Of a DNA stretch of 47,485 nucleotides, positions 1 to 10,880 are shown one piece after another. Made by a program: the position numbers and the translations under genes. Origin of the DNA: Hofstenia miamia (taxonomy: Eukaryota > Xenacoelomorpha > Acoela > Hofsteniidae); NCBI GenBank assembly GCA_900660155.1, contig CABFPE010000204.1:869609-917093 (forward strand), written 5' to 3'. The notes beneath the pieces were generated by a model, which made no database searches, was not told the origin of the DNA, and saw only the letters and a list, made by a program, of their open reading frames with translations. How positions within the stretch are numbered: position 1 is the first letter of the stretch; the number at the start of each line of letters is the position of its first letter.

Positions 1-131
1 GTTTAAATTCTTCTTCCAATTCATCCTCTGGTAGGCTATCTAAGTTGTTCATTTCATACATATTCTCTCCATCATTTCATACTAGTTTAAATTCTGAATT
101 TTCATCTAGGGTTGCCCCCTCAATGTCCTAT
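1..131 (-). pseudogene. Element A, acidic post-integrase spacer
   Basis: Read on the minus strand, this stretch aligns with the acidic tail that follows the integrase GPY/F module in C (41430-41540), including the run of Asp/Glu codons around the region equivalent to DDGIYAEMDDLDS. It is the leftmost visible part of element A. It is separated from the rest of the integrase region by the solo LTR at 132-1241. Confidence 0.7.
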
Positions 132-1241
132 TTTAACATCCCCTACCAGGCTTTGTCATCTGGTTTCTGTACTATGCTGTTATAATTTGAACAATACAAT
201 AGCAGTTAGGGATGTACTATCCTTATACTGCTTCACTTCTATATCAGTAATTCTATTAACTGTAATTAATAGGTGACATAATGAACACTATTTTGGTGGT
301 GAAGCTTTGCAGTATCACTTCCAGTTCTTGGTGATTGGGCATCCACCTGAGATGAATCTCTATATCCAGTAGCCACCACTCTTCTACATTCCAGTTGAAT
401 AAGTTCCACCTCTCAGCTCAGCAATGTAATTTATGTGTACCCTATCCTAGCTTGGTGCTTAGTCAAGACAAACACAACTCAACTTAGTCTCTATTTGCAA
501 AGTGTCCTGTATTCTTGCAACCTGAATTCTTACTAGTTGCTTACTTAATATTGTATTTAGCCATTACTGAAATATATTGGCTTAAGTAAATTAATTAAAT
601 ATCTAGCAGCTTCCTATCCTACATATAGTAATCAATACATGCTTGGTCAAATTATCAGTCATGTTATAGTCATCAATTAGATCTAACATAGTGTAAATAT
701 AAATCCCTATTTTTACTTACTAGCTGTATCTTGAATTTGTCATTGTTAATACATGTAAGAGAATTATCAATATTCAGCTAAATGAATATAAAAACTCCTA
801 AAAATAGCCCTAACATAAGTGCACTTTCATGGCACAAGGAACCTAGAATCATTCCCATAATGGATCTTTTCCACTACTAAACATCAATAGTTTGCTGACA
901 TTCTATTAAGTAATCAAACTGTAGTAGAAAATAAGTAAAAGAATTCTGAAGAAATTTCTTTATCAATTGCTACAACTAAATTGAATCTATTTATAGCTAA
1001 CCTAAAAAAGTACCTGTTGATTTCAAAATTTGAATTGTTCATCTGCCAATATGGCTAAAAATAATGGAATCTATTTCACCCCCTTCATTTGCCAATATTA
1101 GTAGGATCAACAAATACTAATTTGTAATCAATTGCACTAATATTTCTTGGTTACATAATACAATATATTTCTAATCATATTTTGAATTTAATCTTTACTG
1201 ACTTTCTTTGTTAGCAGCTTAATTTGTTGGATGATGCTACA
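132..1241. mobile_element. Solo LTR, family F, copy 1
   Basis: About 1.11 kb flanked by a perfect 4-bp duplication, ctat at 128-131 and 1242-1245. The right end reads GATGCTACA and the left end is TTTAACATC, equivalent to TGTAACATC in the copy at 14356-15517, so the family has short inverted ends of the TGTARCATC type as in gypsy LTRs. It shares most of its length with 2882-3948 and, inverted, with 14356-15517. No internal coding domain was found, so I call it a solo LTR. It lies inside the integrase-tail region of element A. Transcriptional orientation is not determined. Confidence 0.8.
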
Positions 1242-1245
1242 CTAT

Positions 1246-2160
1246 CATTACTTAGTACATATTCATTATTACTTAACACTTTTTTATTGTGTTCAGACCT
1301 GACCGTACAGTTTTTAGCTTCTGTACCTGGTTTATGTCATTTACTTTAATGGGTGTGAATGCATAGACTTTGTTGCCTACTTTGTGTGCTATGTATTTTT
1401 TGTTATAGTTGCACTGCTGTCTCATTGCTGATTTTTTAATGTTGTGACACATTGTCTAATGAATTGCTGTTATTTGTTGTTTCAACTGCTTAATGAATTG
1501 GTTGTCCATCTTCTCTGAGTAATGGGAGAATTGCATTGATATTGGTGTTGCCACCTCTCTCCCATACATAGCTTTAAATAGTGTTACTTTTGTAGTTAAG
1601 TGCATGGAGGTTTTATAAAAAATATTCTACCATGTGTATCACTTCTCTCCATTTGCTTCCACCTATTCTTATCAGTTTTATTAGGGTTTGATTCAGTCTC
1701 TCAACTGCTCCATTTAGCTGTGGGTGGTAGGCTGTTGTTTGTTTGCTTCCTATTTTGAGTATTTTAGTAAGTTTTTGAAACACTGCACTTTTGAACTGTG
1801 GGCCTTTGTTGGTTATTATTACTTCCATAGCACTTATCTTCAATATCCATTCTTTCAATATTATTCTTGCTGTTTCTTTGCAGCTGTATTTCTTACATAT
1901 CAAGTGAAGTTGTCTACCATTACCAGTAGATATTGGTACACATCATCATCTTTTCACAGCATTTCAAAATCTATGTGCATGATCTTTGTTATGGAAAGTG
2001 TTGTTTGTTGTTGAAGAGGCATGTGGTACATTTGTTTTTGACTTCCATGTTGCTTTCCTTATTGCAGTTGTGATGTATTTGGATTTAAAGGTAATTTCCA
2101 TTTGTATTATGCCAAGATTGCTCTTTTTGTGAATTTTCCTAATCATGTCACTCTTATAAT
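1246..2160 (-). pseudogene. Element A integrase region
   Basis: Minus-strand translation gives an integrase core with the segment TTAYHPQLNGAVERLNQTL, the classic end of the DDE domain of retroviral-type integrases. Before it lies the equivalent of the central SDRG-type block, and after it the WREVI.MVEYF block shared with B and C. The zinc-binding part lies near 1964-2146. The C-terminal GPY/F module begins at about 1290, where the transcript sense reads into solo LTR F1. Integrases of this family join the cDNA copy to host DNA in the nucleus. The copy is broken. Confidence 0.85.
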
Positions 2161-2456
2161 AATTGGGTATTGTGATTTGATTTGTTTTTCCAACAGTGTA
2201 TAATAGTTCATTGCTATTCAGTTTCCTCCTGTAGCAGTTGTAGTAGCTTTTTGTGATTTTTGAGATTTTCTTATTTTGATTTTCTAATTTTTCTCATGTC
2301 TCTCTGAATATGAGATCTTTGTTCTGCTTTTGTATTATCTCATTTTCAGTGATTTCATCTTTTAGAATGATCAGGATTACTGCTTCCCCTTTTTTGTCTA
2401 TGTTAATCTCCAGTGGGAAAGGAATTGGAATTCTGTTTTTTGTCAATATTTTTTCT

Positions 2457-2830
2457 CTATATCCCACTGGTACTCTGGAAGTGAGGTCCAGAAGTCTGCA
2501 CTACTCTTACATTACCTTTTCTGTGTTTGATTGTGAATATAAATTTGTTCAGATATTCAATCCATCTGGCTATGATTGATGATTTGTCTGACAAAAAATT
2601 TTTAGCCAAGCTAATCCAAATGTTATCTGTTCTTACTTGAAATTTCTTCACAGTTGAGTATGAATTCCTTTGAACAGTTGGGCATATTGAGCAAGGGTAA
2701 CTTTGATAACTCTTGTTTTATTTTGTTGAGTTCCTCCTGCTGCCCCCAAGTCCATACAAACGGCACCCATTTCTTCATGAGGTTGTTCATTTTTGCTGTT
2801 TTCCCTGTGATGTTCAGCATGAAGGTACTG
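2457..2830 (-). pseudogene. Element A RNase H region
   Basis: Minus-strand reading contains a WTW..QQEELNKIKQELSK block and then the start of an RNase H-like fold, both closely matching C at 39590-39750. A second block (2457-2651) corresponds to the end of RNase H, with the sequence TIKHRKGN. This domain degrades the RNA strand during reverse transcription. It is separated from the reverse transcriptase part by solo LTR F2. The copy is broken. Confidence 0.75.
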
Positions 2831-2881
2831 TAATATGTAAAAAATCTTGTAATATCCTCTACTGTTTATCTACTGTTACCT

Positions 2882-3948
2882 TGTAATGTTAGCTGTGTTA
2901 TTGCAGGTAAGGATTTACTTGTTGTTACTGCTTGACTAGTTTCTTCTGTTATTTTATGTAACCTTAATTAACTGTTCACTTTTTAGGTGACGAAGCCATG
3001 CAGTAACCTCTGTGGCGATCTTCTAGTGGGCATCTGCCTGAAGCGGATCTCCACATCCAATTTCACCATTTCATCTGATGCTTGAGTGCCACTTCTCAGC
3101 TCAATCAAGATAGCTTATGTGTACCCTACATTAGCTCAGTGCTTACTCAAGACATGGCACAACTCGACTTAATCTCTGTTGTGTAAAAGTGTCATATCCA
3201 TTTCCAACCTGAACTGTTACTAGTTGTTCATTCAATATTACATGTAGCCATTACTGAAATACATTGGCTTAGTTAAATAAATTCTATTCAAACAACTTCC
3301 TAGCCTACATTTATAATTACTACATGTACAGTCATTATATTGGTCTATTATAGGTCATCAATTTAGATCTAAAACAATATTAAGATAATTCCTAAGGTTT
3401 GGTTATCCAACCATTTGTTGACAGTTAGTTATCTGATACATGTAGAAAAGAAATGCTAGTTGGTTAATCAAGAGAAAACTCCTACACCTAACATAAGTGC
3501 ACTTTCATGATCTGGCACAGGGACCCTAGAATCATTCCCTGTGATGTATCCAGACCACTACTAAACACCGCTCAATTAGCTCTACATTGTATTAAATAAT
3601 CAAACCATTAATAAGATGAAAAATAAGAATTCTAAGTAAAATTCTTTATCAAATGCTTACAGTAAGTTTCAATGTATTTATAGTATTTCAAAAGAAGTAC
3701 CTGTTGATTCAAATTTCAAACTTCTGCCAAGATGGCAGTGACAAAATAATGTGTTGTTTTGTCAAAAGTATTTTTATTGACAGATACAATTATCTTTTTA
3801 TTGACACATATTCTTGGTTGCATTTTACAAATTAATCTGAAATCATAGCAACTAATTGATTACAATATTTTTTAATCAACTCCTTTTTGATCTTACTCTC
3901 TTCTGCAATGTTTGCACCTTATTTCTGATTATTTTGGATGATGCTACA
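2882..3948. mobile_element. Solo LTR, family F, copy 2
   Basis: About 1.07 kb. It shares with copy 1 the ending GGATGATGCTACA and the blocks around gtgtaccctacattagctcagtg and cataagtgcactttcatg. It sits between the reverse transcriptase and RNase H parts of element A, where C is continuous. The left boundary is less certain than in copies 1 and 3, and I could not identify a clean target duplication. No coding domain is visible. Confidence 0.72.
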
Positions 3949-3989
3949 ATCACATGATTCTCTGTAGGTCCTTCTTGTTGTTTAGTTTC

Positions 3990-4860
3990 TTGATATCTGT
4001 ATCATCTCTCATGTGTTATCTTTCATGCTTATTTGTCTTTTTTGTATTATTCTGCCAAGGAATTCTTCTTTTTCTTTTAATGTATCACATTCATTCCCAT
4101 TCAGTTTGAGTTCAGCTTCTTTTAGTATCTTCAGGGTTCTATCTAGTTTTTGTAGATATTCTTCCACTGTATCACTAGTTATTATTATATTGTCAATGTA
4201 TGCATTTATGCCTTCTTTGACTTTGTGCTGTTTGTTTTTGAGAACTTTTGTGATATATCATTGAAACATTGCTGGTGTATTGCATAATCTGAACACCATG
4301 TAAGTCTATATAGTGTTATAATGCCATTTTTTGATGCACCTGCCAGTATGCCTTACATAGATCTATTATTGTGAAGCATTTATGCTTGCTTGCTTCATAT
4401 AACATGTCTTTGATTCTCAGTAATGGATATGAGTCCTTGTTTTGTGATTTCATTTAGTTTTCTGAAGTCTATACATAGTCTGTGTTTCTGACCTTGTTTG
4501 ATGAATACTGTTGGTTCTGCATACAGACTCTTGCTGGGTCTAAAAAATTTTGTTCAGTATTCTGTTGTATTTTTCTTTTAGCTGTTCAGGTACTCTCCAT
4601 ACTGGTAGTTTGATTTGTTTGTCTGTTGTAGTGACAATTTTGTGGGTTTCACTGATAACTTGTCCAACACAGAGTTCACCAAAGTTAAAGATTCTACTGT
4701 GTTTCTGTAGTAGTTGTTGTAATTGTTCTCTCTCAGTCTGTTTTAAGTGTTCATAATTTCCTTCTTTAATTTCAGGTATTCTTTCTTCTTCTTCAGCTTT
4801 AATCCCCATATTCTTTAGTTGGGTGTGGGGATTGCTTGCTGTGATGGTATTCATCTACTC
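3990..4860 (-). pseudogene. Element A reverse transcriptase region
   Basis: Minus strand. The N-terminal approach to the polymerase (4540-4854) contains RIFNFGELCVGQV, ETHKIVTTTD and LPVWRVPEQLKEKYN. These align block for block with B (11360-11510) and C (38720-38860). The palm with the YxDD-type catalytic box is at about 4160-4230, and the start of the thumb continues to about 3990. The enzyme copies element RNA into DNA inside virus-like particles. The copy is broken. Confidence 0.8.
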
Positions 4861-5149
4861 ATCTTTTAGTCAACACTGTGGATTACTTGGCATTTTCATC
4901 TGCATGCCATTAAGTTGGCTTTGCAAATTACTAACTCCATCATTTTCTTCTATAGGTTTCCATATTTTTCTGATATTAGATTTGATGTACTTACCATAAG
5001 TTTTCACCTTAGATCAATTTGTGTTGACATTTCTATTCATTGTGTTTAATATTGGGATTTTGCATTCTCCTTTCTTTATTGTGCAGACACTTGAAATTTT
5101 CTTTGTGTTATTCCTCTTTGCTGGTATGATTTCTTCTGTTATTTCTTCT

Positions 5150-5560
5150 TCAGATATTATTTTTCCAGTGATATGGCTGCAGTTTGATGTCCTCTAGTAG
5201 TTCAAATAGTATGTCTTCATTCTCTTGTTCATCTTCAATTTCAATTTCCTCCTCTTTTACTCTCATCATTCTGTTTCCATATTTAATTATGCATTTGTTT
5301 TTTGATAAAAAGTAATCTATCAATATTACTTTGTACAGCAGCATGTTCTTATGCCTTTCCACTATGATTAAAGATTGTTTGAATGTGGTATTGGATATTC
5401 TTATCCTTACTTGCTCTAATGTTCCTTTTGTTTTCTGAATCCTTGGGTGTTTCACTTCCTTCATTTTCTGAAAATGTTTTGTTTTCTGAATTTATTATAT
5501 CTTCATCATCAAAATAGGCCTTTTTGTCCAGAATTGTAGCAATCTACATCTCATTCTTAT
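5150..5560 (-). pseudogene. Element A protease C-terminal part and protease-RT spacer
   Basis: The minus-strand ORF at 5150-5464 aligns with the end of protease in B and C: KVILIDYFLSKNKCII corresponds to EVILGNDFLMDNKCII. It is followed by the same acidic spacer and the LLEDIKL..HWK block. Further right (to about 5560) the match continues with the acidic stretch that follows the gag zinc knuckle in C (37770-37830). Beyond that point the sequence no longer resembles the element. The copy is broken. Confidence 0.7.
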
Positions 5561-5723
5561 AGTTTCTTTTTTTATACAGCAACCAAACTCAGTGCAATGA
5601 TGGGTAAGCTCTTAAAAGTTCTTGAATATCATGTAAACTTATATTACCCTGAACAATATATTTTATCAAATCATAATAAATCTAAAACAAAAGATAACTC
5701 ATAAAACTCTAAGGGGTGGATTA

Positions 5724-6560
5724 CAGAGAAGATTCATTGTTGAAGAGTATTTTTGCACTCACAGTTTCCAACATGTCAATGATTTGTTTGTGGAATGTTT
5801 TCCTGAAAGATTGCCTCCATAAAAATGACTACTTGGAGAAATGTTGCTAAATACCAAACCAAAGGAACAGGCCTGAATCTGAATAATGGACAGAGGAGAA
5901 CACCTCAATCAGAAGAAAATGCTCAAAGAGTTCATGAAAAACTAAAAGAAAATCCAGATATTTTTGCAAGAAGAATAGAATATTTTAGTCAGACTTAAAG
6001 TGTCATCTTTATAGGATGTGCATGTGAAACAAACTTCTTAATATGGATCTCCCTCAATGGTTGAATTTTGCTCATTGGTTTTTACAAAGAAACCAGAGAT
6101 TCTTGGAAGCTATTGTGATAGGTGATGAGGCTGCTTTTCATTTGAATGGTAAAATGAATAATCATAATGTTTATATGCCTTCTCCAAAGAACCAACCTCC
6201 TGTTTTGAAATATAATGTGAGAATTTCAAGAGAGAAAGAGTCTGTGTAGATAGGGCTTAATGGTAATGGACATTGGTCCATTCTTTTTCGACAGTACCTT
6301 GAATGGACAGGATTATCTTGATCTAATTAACAGCAAAATCATTCCTAAACTTCATGACACATATAGAAACAGACTAAATCAAATCTGATGGATTCAAGAC
6401 AGTGATCCAGTGCATTGGTCTGTTATAATAAAGAATAAACTGAATGAGCTCTTTGGAAATCTTATTATCATCATAAAACATCCCATTGAATGGCCTCCTA
6501 GATTGCCTGATCTCACACTGTGTGATTTTTTCATTTGGTGACAAAGTTTTATATCATTCC
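5724..6560 (+). pseudogene. Tc1/mariner-type transposase relic, DD41D spacing
   Basis: The DNA-binding part reads RFIVEEYFCTHSFQHVNDLF (5730 on) and, in another frame from about 5818, TTWRNVAKYQTKGTGLNL and a QSEENAQRVHEKLKENPDI block ending near 5997. The catalytic part (6043 on) has AHWFLQRN, GDEAAFHLNGK (first Asp, 6124-6126), VHW preceded by QD (second Asp, 6398-6400) and WPPRLPDL then CDFF (third Asp, 6524-6526). The last two aspartates have 41 residues between them, the DD41D arrangement known for some Tc1/mariner groups. Such enzymes cut and paste their own DNA. Frameshifts and several stops (for example after SREKESV at 6249, in the line before the second Asp, and after FIW at 6538) make it non-functional. 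I could not define terminal inverted repeats. It lies between the protease part and the LTR of element A. Confidence 0.85.
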
Positions 6561-6648
6561 ACCAAAAAACCCCCATAGTTATAATAAGGCAGGCTTGAAT
6601 GCACAACTTTGATTCTGATTGGTTGAGTGTATAGTGATGGCATATACT

Positions 6649-6774
6649 TGAAATTATACGGTTTCCTGAGTAATGGATTTAAAATAGCTGGTTTAATTAG
6701 TGACACACATACTTGACATTATTAGATTTTCTGACTAATGGATTTTCAAGGAGGCAGTTTAATTAAAGATTTAC
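6649..6774. repeat. Diverged tandem pair, about 63 bp unit
   Basis: Two adjacent units begin acttgaaattatacggtttc and acttgacattattagatttt. Each continues with a ctga(g/c)taatggattt block and a (g/c)tttaatta block. They lie between the mariner relic and the LTR end of element A, and match neither. Their origin is unknown. They may be the end of the mariner-type element or leftover leader. Confidence 0.6.
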
Positions 6775-7076
6775 TTTAGAATCTTGCCAATTCCAATTTC
6801 GCAATTATTTAAGAGCAACTAATTACTTTTCACAGTATATGCAATGACAGATTCCTAATTCTCTCTTTCTAATTGAGTGTTTAGCTAATTAACTTAGATT
6901 AATATGCATGAGCTTTACTAAATGCTTAACAAACAATGACTTATTTAGATCAAGAGTTGTAGATGGAAGACAGGGTCAAGACCTCAAGGGCTGCCAGAGA
7001 TCTCATTAGCAGTAAAAGCTCCAACTTTTACTTGAACTCTGCAGTGGAAACCATTAATCAGTGTGTGAATGGGTAA
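6775..7076 (-). mobile_element. Element A 5' LTR, first part
   Basis: Inverted copy of the 3' portion of the LTR of C (35650-35951 read in reverse), beginning TTTAGAATCTTGCCAATTCC, equivalent to the LTR terminus TGTAGAATCTTGCC. It stops at gtaa (7073-7076), where element B begins. The rest of this LTR resumes at 20391 with the duplicated gtaa. Identity with the C 5' LTR is roughly 90% by eye. Confidence 0.88.
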
Positions 7077-7393
7077 TGTGGCATAATCCATCAAATAATC
7101 ATGTGTGGTCAAAACAAGCATAAAGATGGAGGTAACTAAGACTAAAGTATAATAATGATGAATATGTAAACACATGGTTATGATTTATTATTTGATTTGT
7201 AAATTGTTTTATGCAGTTTATATTTAAATTTTGCTTGACAGTATTTGGCAAAAACAAAGATGGTCAAACAGTGTACTCTAATTAATGCTGACATTGTGCA
7301 TTTAAAAGCAGAACTAAAATACAAGGGAAAATTGTAAACAAGAATCAATCAAACAAGTACTAGTCAAGTATTTGATTATTTACTAAAAAGTGC

Positions 7394-7401
7394 TATAAAT
7401 A
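7394..7401 (+). promoter_or_regulatory. Candidate TATA box in B 5' LTR
   Basis: TATAAATA about 318 bp into the LTR. The same motif in the same context (gtgcTATAAATATG) is kept in the 3' LTR of B, in the LTR of C and inverted in A, consistent with a core promoter of the element. Function is inferred from conservation and position only. Confidence 0.5.
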
Positions 7402-8413
7402 TGTTACAATTGTTAAGATAATTGATGAATGAATTTAGTTTGGATTTACTTCTTCTCTTGTCAGGTTATTTCATAATTTATGGAAAGCTAAACGTTTAAG
7501 TGCTAGAGGTAATTGTACAGTGGTTCCCACATCCAGTTAAAGGAATGCTGGAGCAGCCTCACAAACAGCTATTCAATGGTGGTGAGGGCGATAGCTGTAA
7601 TTTCCTTGCAGTGCTTTTAGGTTACAAATAGGGATAGGGATTTTTCTCCATTATAGCTTTCCTATTACTCATTGCTTGTCAGTTATTATGATTCTATTTA
7701 CCTTGCTCTACATGTTTATTATTCCATTATTGAATCCTAGTCATTTATGGCTTTTTATCATAGTTAGTAATTCAGTATTGAATTTAACTAGCTAATGCTA
7801 TTACATCACAGTTATTATTACTTTGGTATTAGATTTAAGTTGCTCATTGTTTTATCTCATAGACCTTTGGCCAACTTATGCATCCACTTTCTTGCTGATG
7901 GCATTGATTGTTTAATTGTACAAAGGGCTAGCATGTATTACTATATCTGTAGGGCTATTATATGTAAGGCTCAATAACAAGTGAAAGCATTGCGGTTGCT
8001 AAGTTTGATTATCTTTACATGGTCATAATAACAAAAACAATCAATGCACTAAATTCATAGGCAGTCACCAATACACAATCACTGAGTTTCCTATTCACAC
8101 ACTGATCCTGTTAATGGTTTCCACTGCAGAGTTCAAGTGCAAGTTGTAGTTGTGGCTGATCAACAGATCTCTGGAATCACATGGCACCACTTTGGGTTTC
8201 GACCCTGTCTTCCATCTACCACTCTCTATCTAAATGAGTCATTGTTAGATAAGCAATTAGATAAGCTAATGTTTATTAATATAAGTTAATCAGACTAACA
8301 CTCAAATGAAAGGAGAGGATTAGGAGCTTGTCAAGCTTACTTGTTGTATCAACTATGAAAAGTAATAAGTTACTATGAAATAAGTGTGAAAAGTGGATTG
8401 GCAAGATTCTACA

Positions 8414-8554
8414 GTAACTCAGTGATTGTATGTGTATTACAACTTACCAATTTAGTGCATTGATTGTTCTTGTTAAAATGATTATGTAAATATAAGGGAA
8501 TCACACAACTGCAATGCTTTAGCTTACATATGCCTACATATAATAGCCCTACAN
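8414..8554. other. Misplaced flank segment plus single-N join
   Basis: 8414-8553 is almost identical (about 3 mismatches in 140) to 20391-20530, the element A sequence that follows the 3' LTR of B, and it begins with the same gtaa. The N at 8554 marks a contig join. The segment therefore looks like the right flank of a single B LTR, not internal B sequence. Confidence 0.85.
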
Positions 8555-8653
8555 GAGGATTAGGAGCTTGTCAAGCTTACTTGTTGTATCAACTATGAAA
8601 AGTAATAAGTTACTATGAAATAAGTGCAAAAAGTGGATTGCCAAGAATCTACA

Positions 8654-8671
8654 TGGCGACCATGACAAGTG
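8654..8671 (+). promoter_or_regulatory. Element B primer binding site, tRNA-Arg-like
   Basis: TGGCGACCATGACAAG directly follows the LTR terminus CTACA. The equivalent site in C is TGGCGACCTTGACAGG. The shared core TGGCGACC.TGACA is complementary to the 3' end of animal arginine tRNAs with a GACCGTG-type acceptor stem, as I remember them. The tRNA assignment is from memory. Confidence 0.65.
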
Positions 8672-9018
8672 CCCAAAGAGTGTGCGTGAAGGAGAGAAAT
8701 GCTATGGTGAAAATATGATTGGTGTGAAAAATAGTTAAATTAGAAGAAGAAGATTAGTCCAGAACATAACAAACAAGAAGTATTACTTATATTACTTATG
8801 ATTGAGTCAAGATAGTTGTTTCTTCTTGATTATAAAGAAAATCAGTAATGCACTTAAAGATGAGACAAGCAAAAGTAACCTTAAGCACAGGAAAAATGGT
8901 AGAAAGGCATCATGAAACAATTACTTCTAGTTATGATGAAAATGGTGAATTCACGTAAAAAACAGAGAACAAAACCCAAAACACAAAAAACACCCCAAAA
9001 TCAAAGAACCCCAGGGAT

Positions 9019-10534
9019 GTGAATATGTCCTCCAAAAGTGAGACCTCCCCAATGGAAATAGTGCTGCAATCAGCGCAAGAAAACACAGAATTTTTTATAG
9101 TTGAACTTACAAAAATAATAGAAAATAATAATAATGAAAGAAGAGAGTTGACAATACAAATAGAAAATTTGACTCAAAGGATGTTTGAGATAGAGATGGC
9201 AAACATTGAGAAAGACAAATGCATTGAAGAAATTATACAAGATACCAGTATAAGGCTAACAGAGCAGAGAAATGTATTTCAAAAACAAATTGAAAAGCTA
9301 GTGGAAGCAAATAAAGAGATTAAAGCACAGAGTGAGAAGTTACAACTGATGACCCAGTTGCATGAAGAAAATGTTAGTTTGAGAGAAGAGAATATCTCAA
9401 AACAACTTGAGATCAACAATCTCAAGGATGAAATTTGATTGATACAATTAACAAATGAAGAAAATCAAGACAAAGAGAAAGGAAACATTAAGGTAATACA
9501 AAATGTGATAATGCAAGAACCAGAAAAATTAATTGGAAGTAATCCAGTAAATGAACCACAGAGTGAAATGTATAAAAACTGTGAAACAGAAGACGAATTT
9601 GTAGAAAAATTGGTTGTAATATAACTAAACAAGTGAAAGAAAATTGTAAAAACTCAGGTGAGATGAAACTGATATACAAAGAAACAATATTGTCAGAAGA
9701 AGAAGAAGACAATGATATGCCAGAATGTAAAGTGTAAAATTCATGCAAAGAGTAGATAGCTACTCACTGACACTTAAAGAATGGATCCAAATGCTTGAGA
9801 TGAGCATGAAGGAAAGAAAAGTAATACAAAAGCAGGCAGCAGCAAGATTCCCTTTATATTTGGGGGTGCAGCATATCAACATTATTTAGTGTTGGATTTG
9901 GAAACTAAAACAGACTACAAGAAATTAATAAGAGAATATCAATGCTACTACAATGATGAGAGCTTTAAAAGTCAATATTGTATGTTATTAAACAGTATGA
10001 AAATGAATAAGAGGGAAGATTTTTGGAATTATATGTCGCAAGTTAAGTTCCAGAGAGAGCACATATTCAAAATATGATTTGTTTTCTCATATTTGCAAGG
10101 GATTGCCAGAACCAATTTGACAACAGTTTGAAATAAAATGTGATGCAGATGATTCTTTAGAAAGGATGATAAGAAAAGGATTGGGGATACAGGTTACTAT
10201 GGAAAATAATGCTCAGATTAATGAAAAGTCGACAATAATAAAGACAATGATACCGTCAACAATAAATGGAACTAATAAAATGAAGAAAGACCAAATGGGA
10301 AAACCAAAGGACGAGATCATTAGAATAAAGTTAAAAGATGGGACAATAAAGCAAATAAACAGAAAGGATTTGAAATGTCAAACTTGTAGAAAGAAGGGTC
10401 ATACAAAGAAATACTGCAGAAGACAAATTAATTTTATTGAGGATGAAGAAGTGTATTTTGATGACGAAGATTTGTTAGAAGACAAAGAGGAGCCTGAACA
10501 AATCAAAGAAATGGAAAATGATACTTTAAACTGA
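9019..10534 (+). pseudogene. Element B gag
   Basis: About 350 bp of untranslated leader (8672-9018) precede it. The N-terminal part (9019-9620) is a highly charged, heptad-rich segment predicted to be a long coiled coil, rich in Glu, Lys, Gln and Asn (for example IENNNNERRELTIQIENL). The middle part includes EWIQM-type and AARFPLYLG-like blocks shared with C. The C-terminal part (10166-10534) ends with one CCHC zinc knuckle, CQTCRKKGHTKKYC (10376-10417), and an acidic tail. Gag proteins form the particle shell and package RNA through the knuckle. The copy is broken in several places. The start was placed at the first ATG of the coiled coil, which matches C. Confidence 0.85.
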
Positions 10535-10559
10535 AGGGAGCACCGCCTTCAGTAAACTG

Positions 10560-10880
10560 TGCACCCATTCTAATTGTAACAGACCTAATCAAGACAAATA
10601 CAATCACAATTGTAATAAATGGTGTAAGCAACCATAGATAAGGGAGCAGTAATATCAATAATCACTGATGAATGCACAGCAAAGATAGGATTGATAGAAA
10701 AAAGTTACAAAGTGAAAAGAGCAGACTAATAAATGCATTGGGAGACTACATTGATGTAAAAGGAAAACTAATAGAAATAATGATATGAATAGTTACACAA
10801 CATTTTCACAGATGTTTACAGTTATCAATACAGAAAACAATTCACTACCCTATGAAGTTATATTAGGTAATGATTTCTTA
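10560..10880 (+). pseudogene. Element B protease
   Basis: Aligns with the retroviral-type aspartic protease of C (37870-38226). It contains the block around the active-site loop, SLINALGDYIDVKGKL-like sequence, TFTVINTENNSLPYEVILG and NDFLMDNKCIIDY. Proteases of this kind act as dimers and cut the Gag-Pol polyprotein in the particle. The copy is broken. Confidence 0.78.

Larger units (their letters stand above)
7077..8653 (+). mobile_element. Element B 5' LTR with a chimeric contig join
   Basis: The LTR proper is 7077-8413 (about 1.34 kb), starting TGTGGCATAATCC and ending GGCAAGATTCTACA. It is followed by 140 bp that do not belong to it (8414-8553), one N (8554), and a second copy of the last 99 bp of the LTR (8555-8653). 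The primer site follows directly at 8654. The partner LTR is 19070-20390. Confidence 0.88.

Noticed and set aside
132-3948. Family F copies as the two LTRs of one element
   Set aside because: The sequence between them (1246-2880) is element A pol, copy 1 has its own ctat duplication, and a third copy sits alone in B. They are separate solo LTRs.
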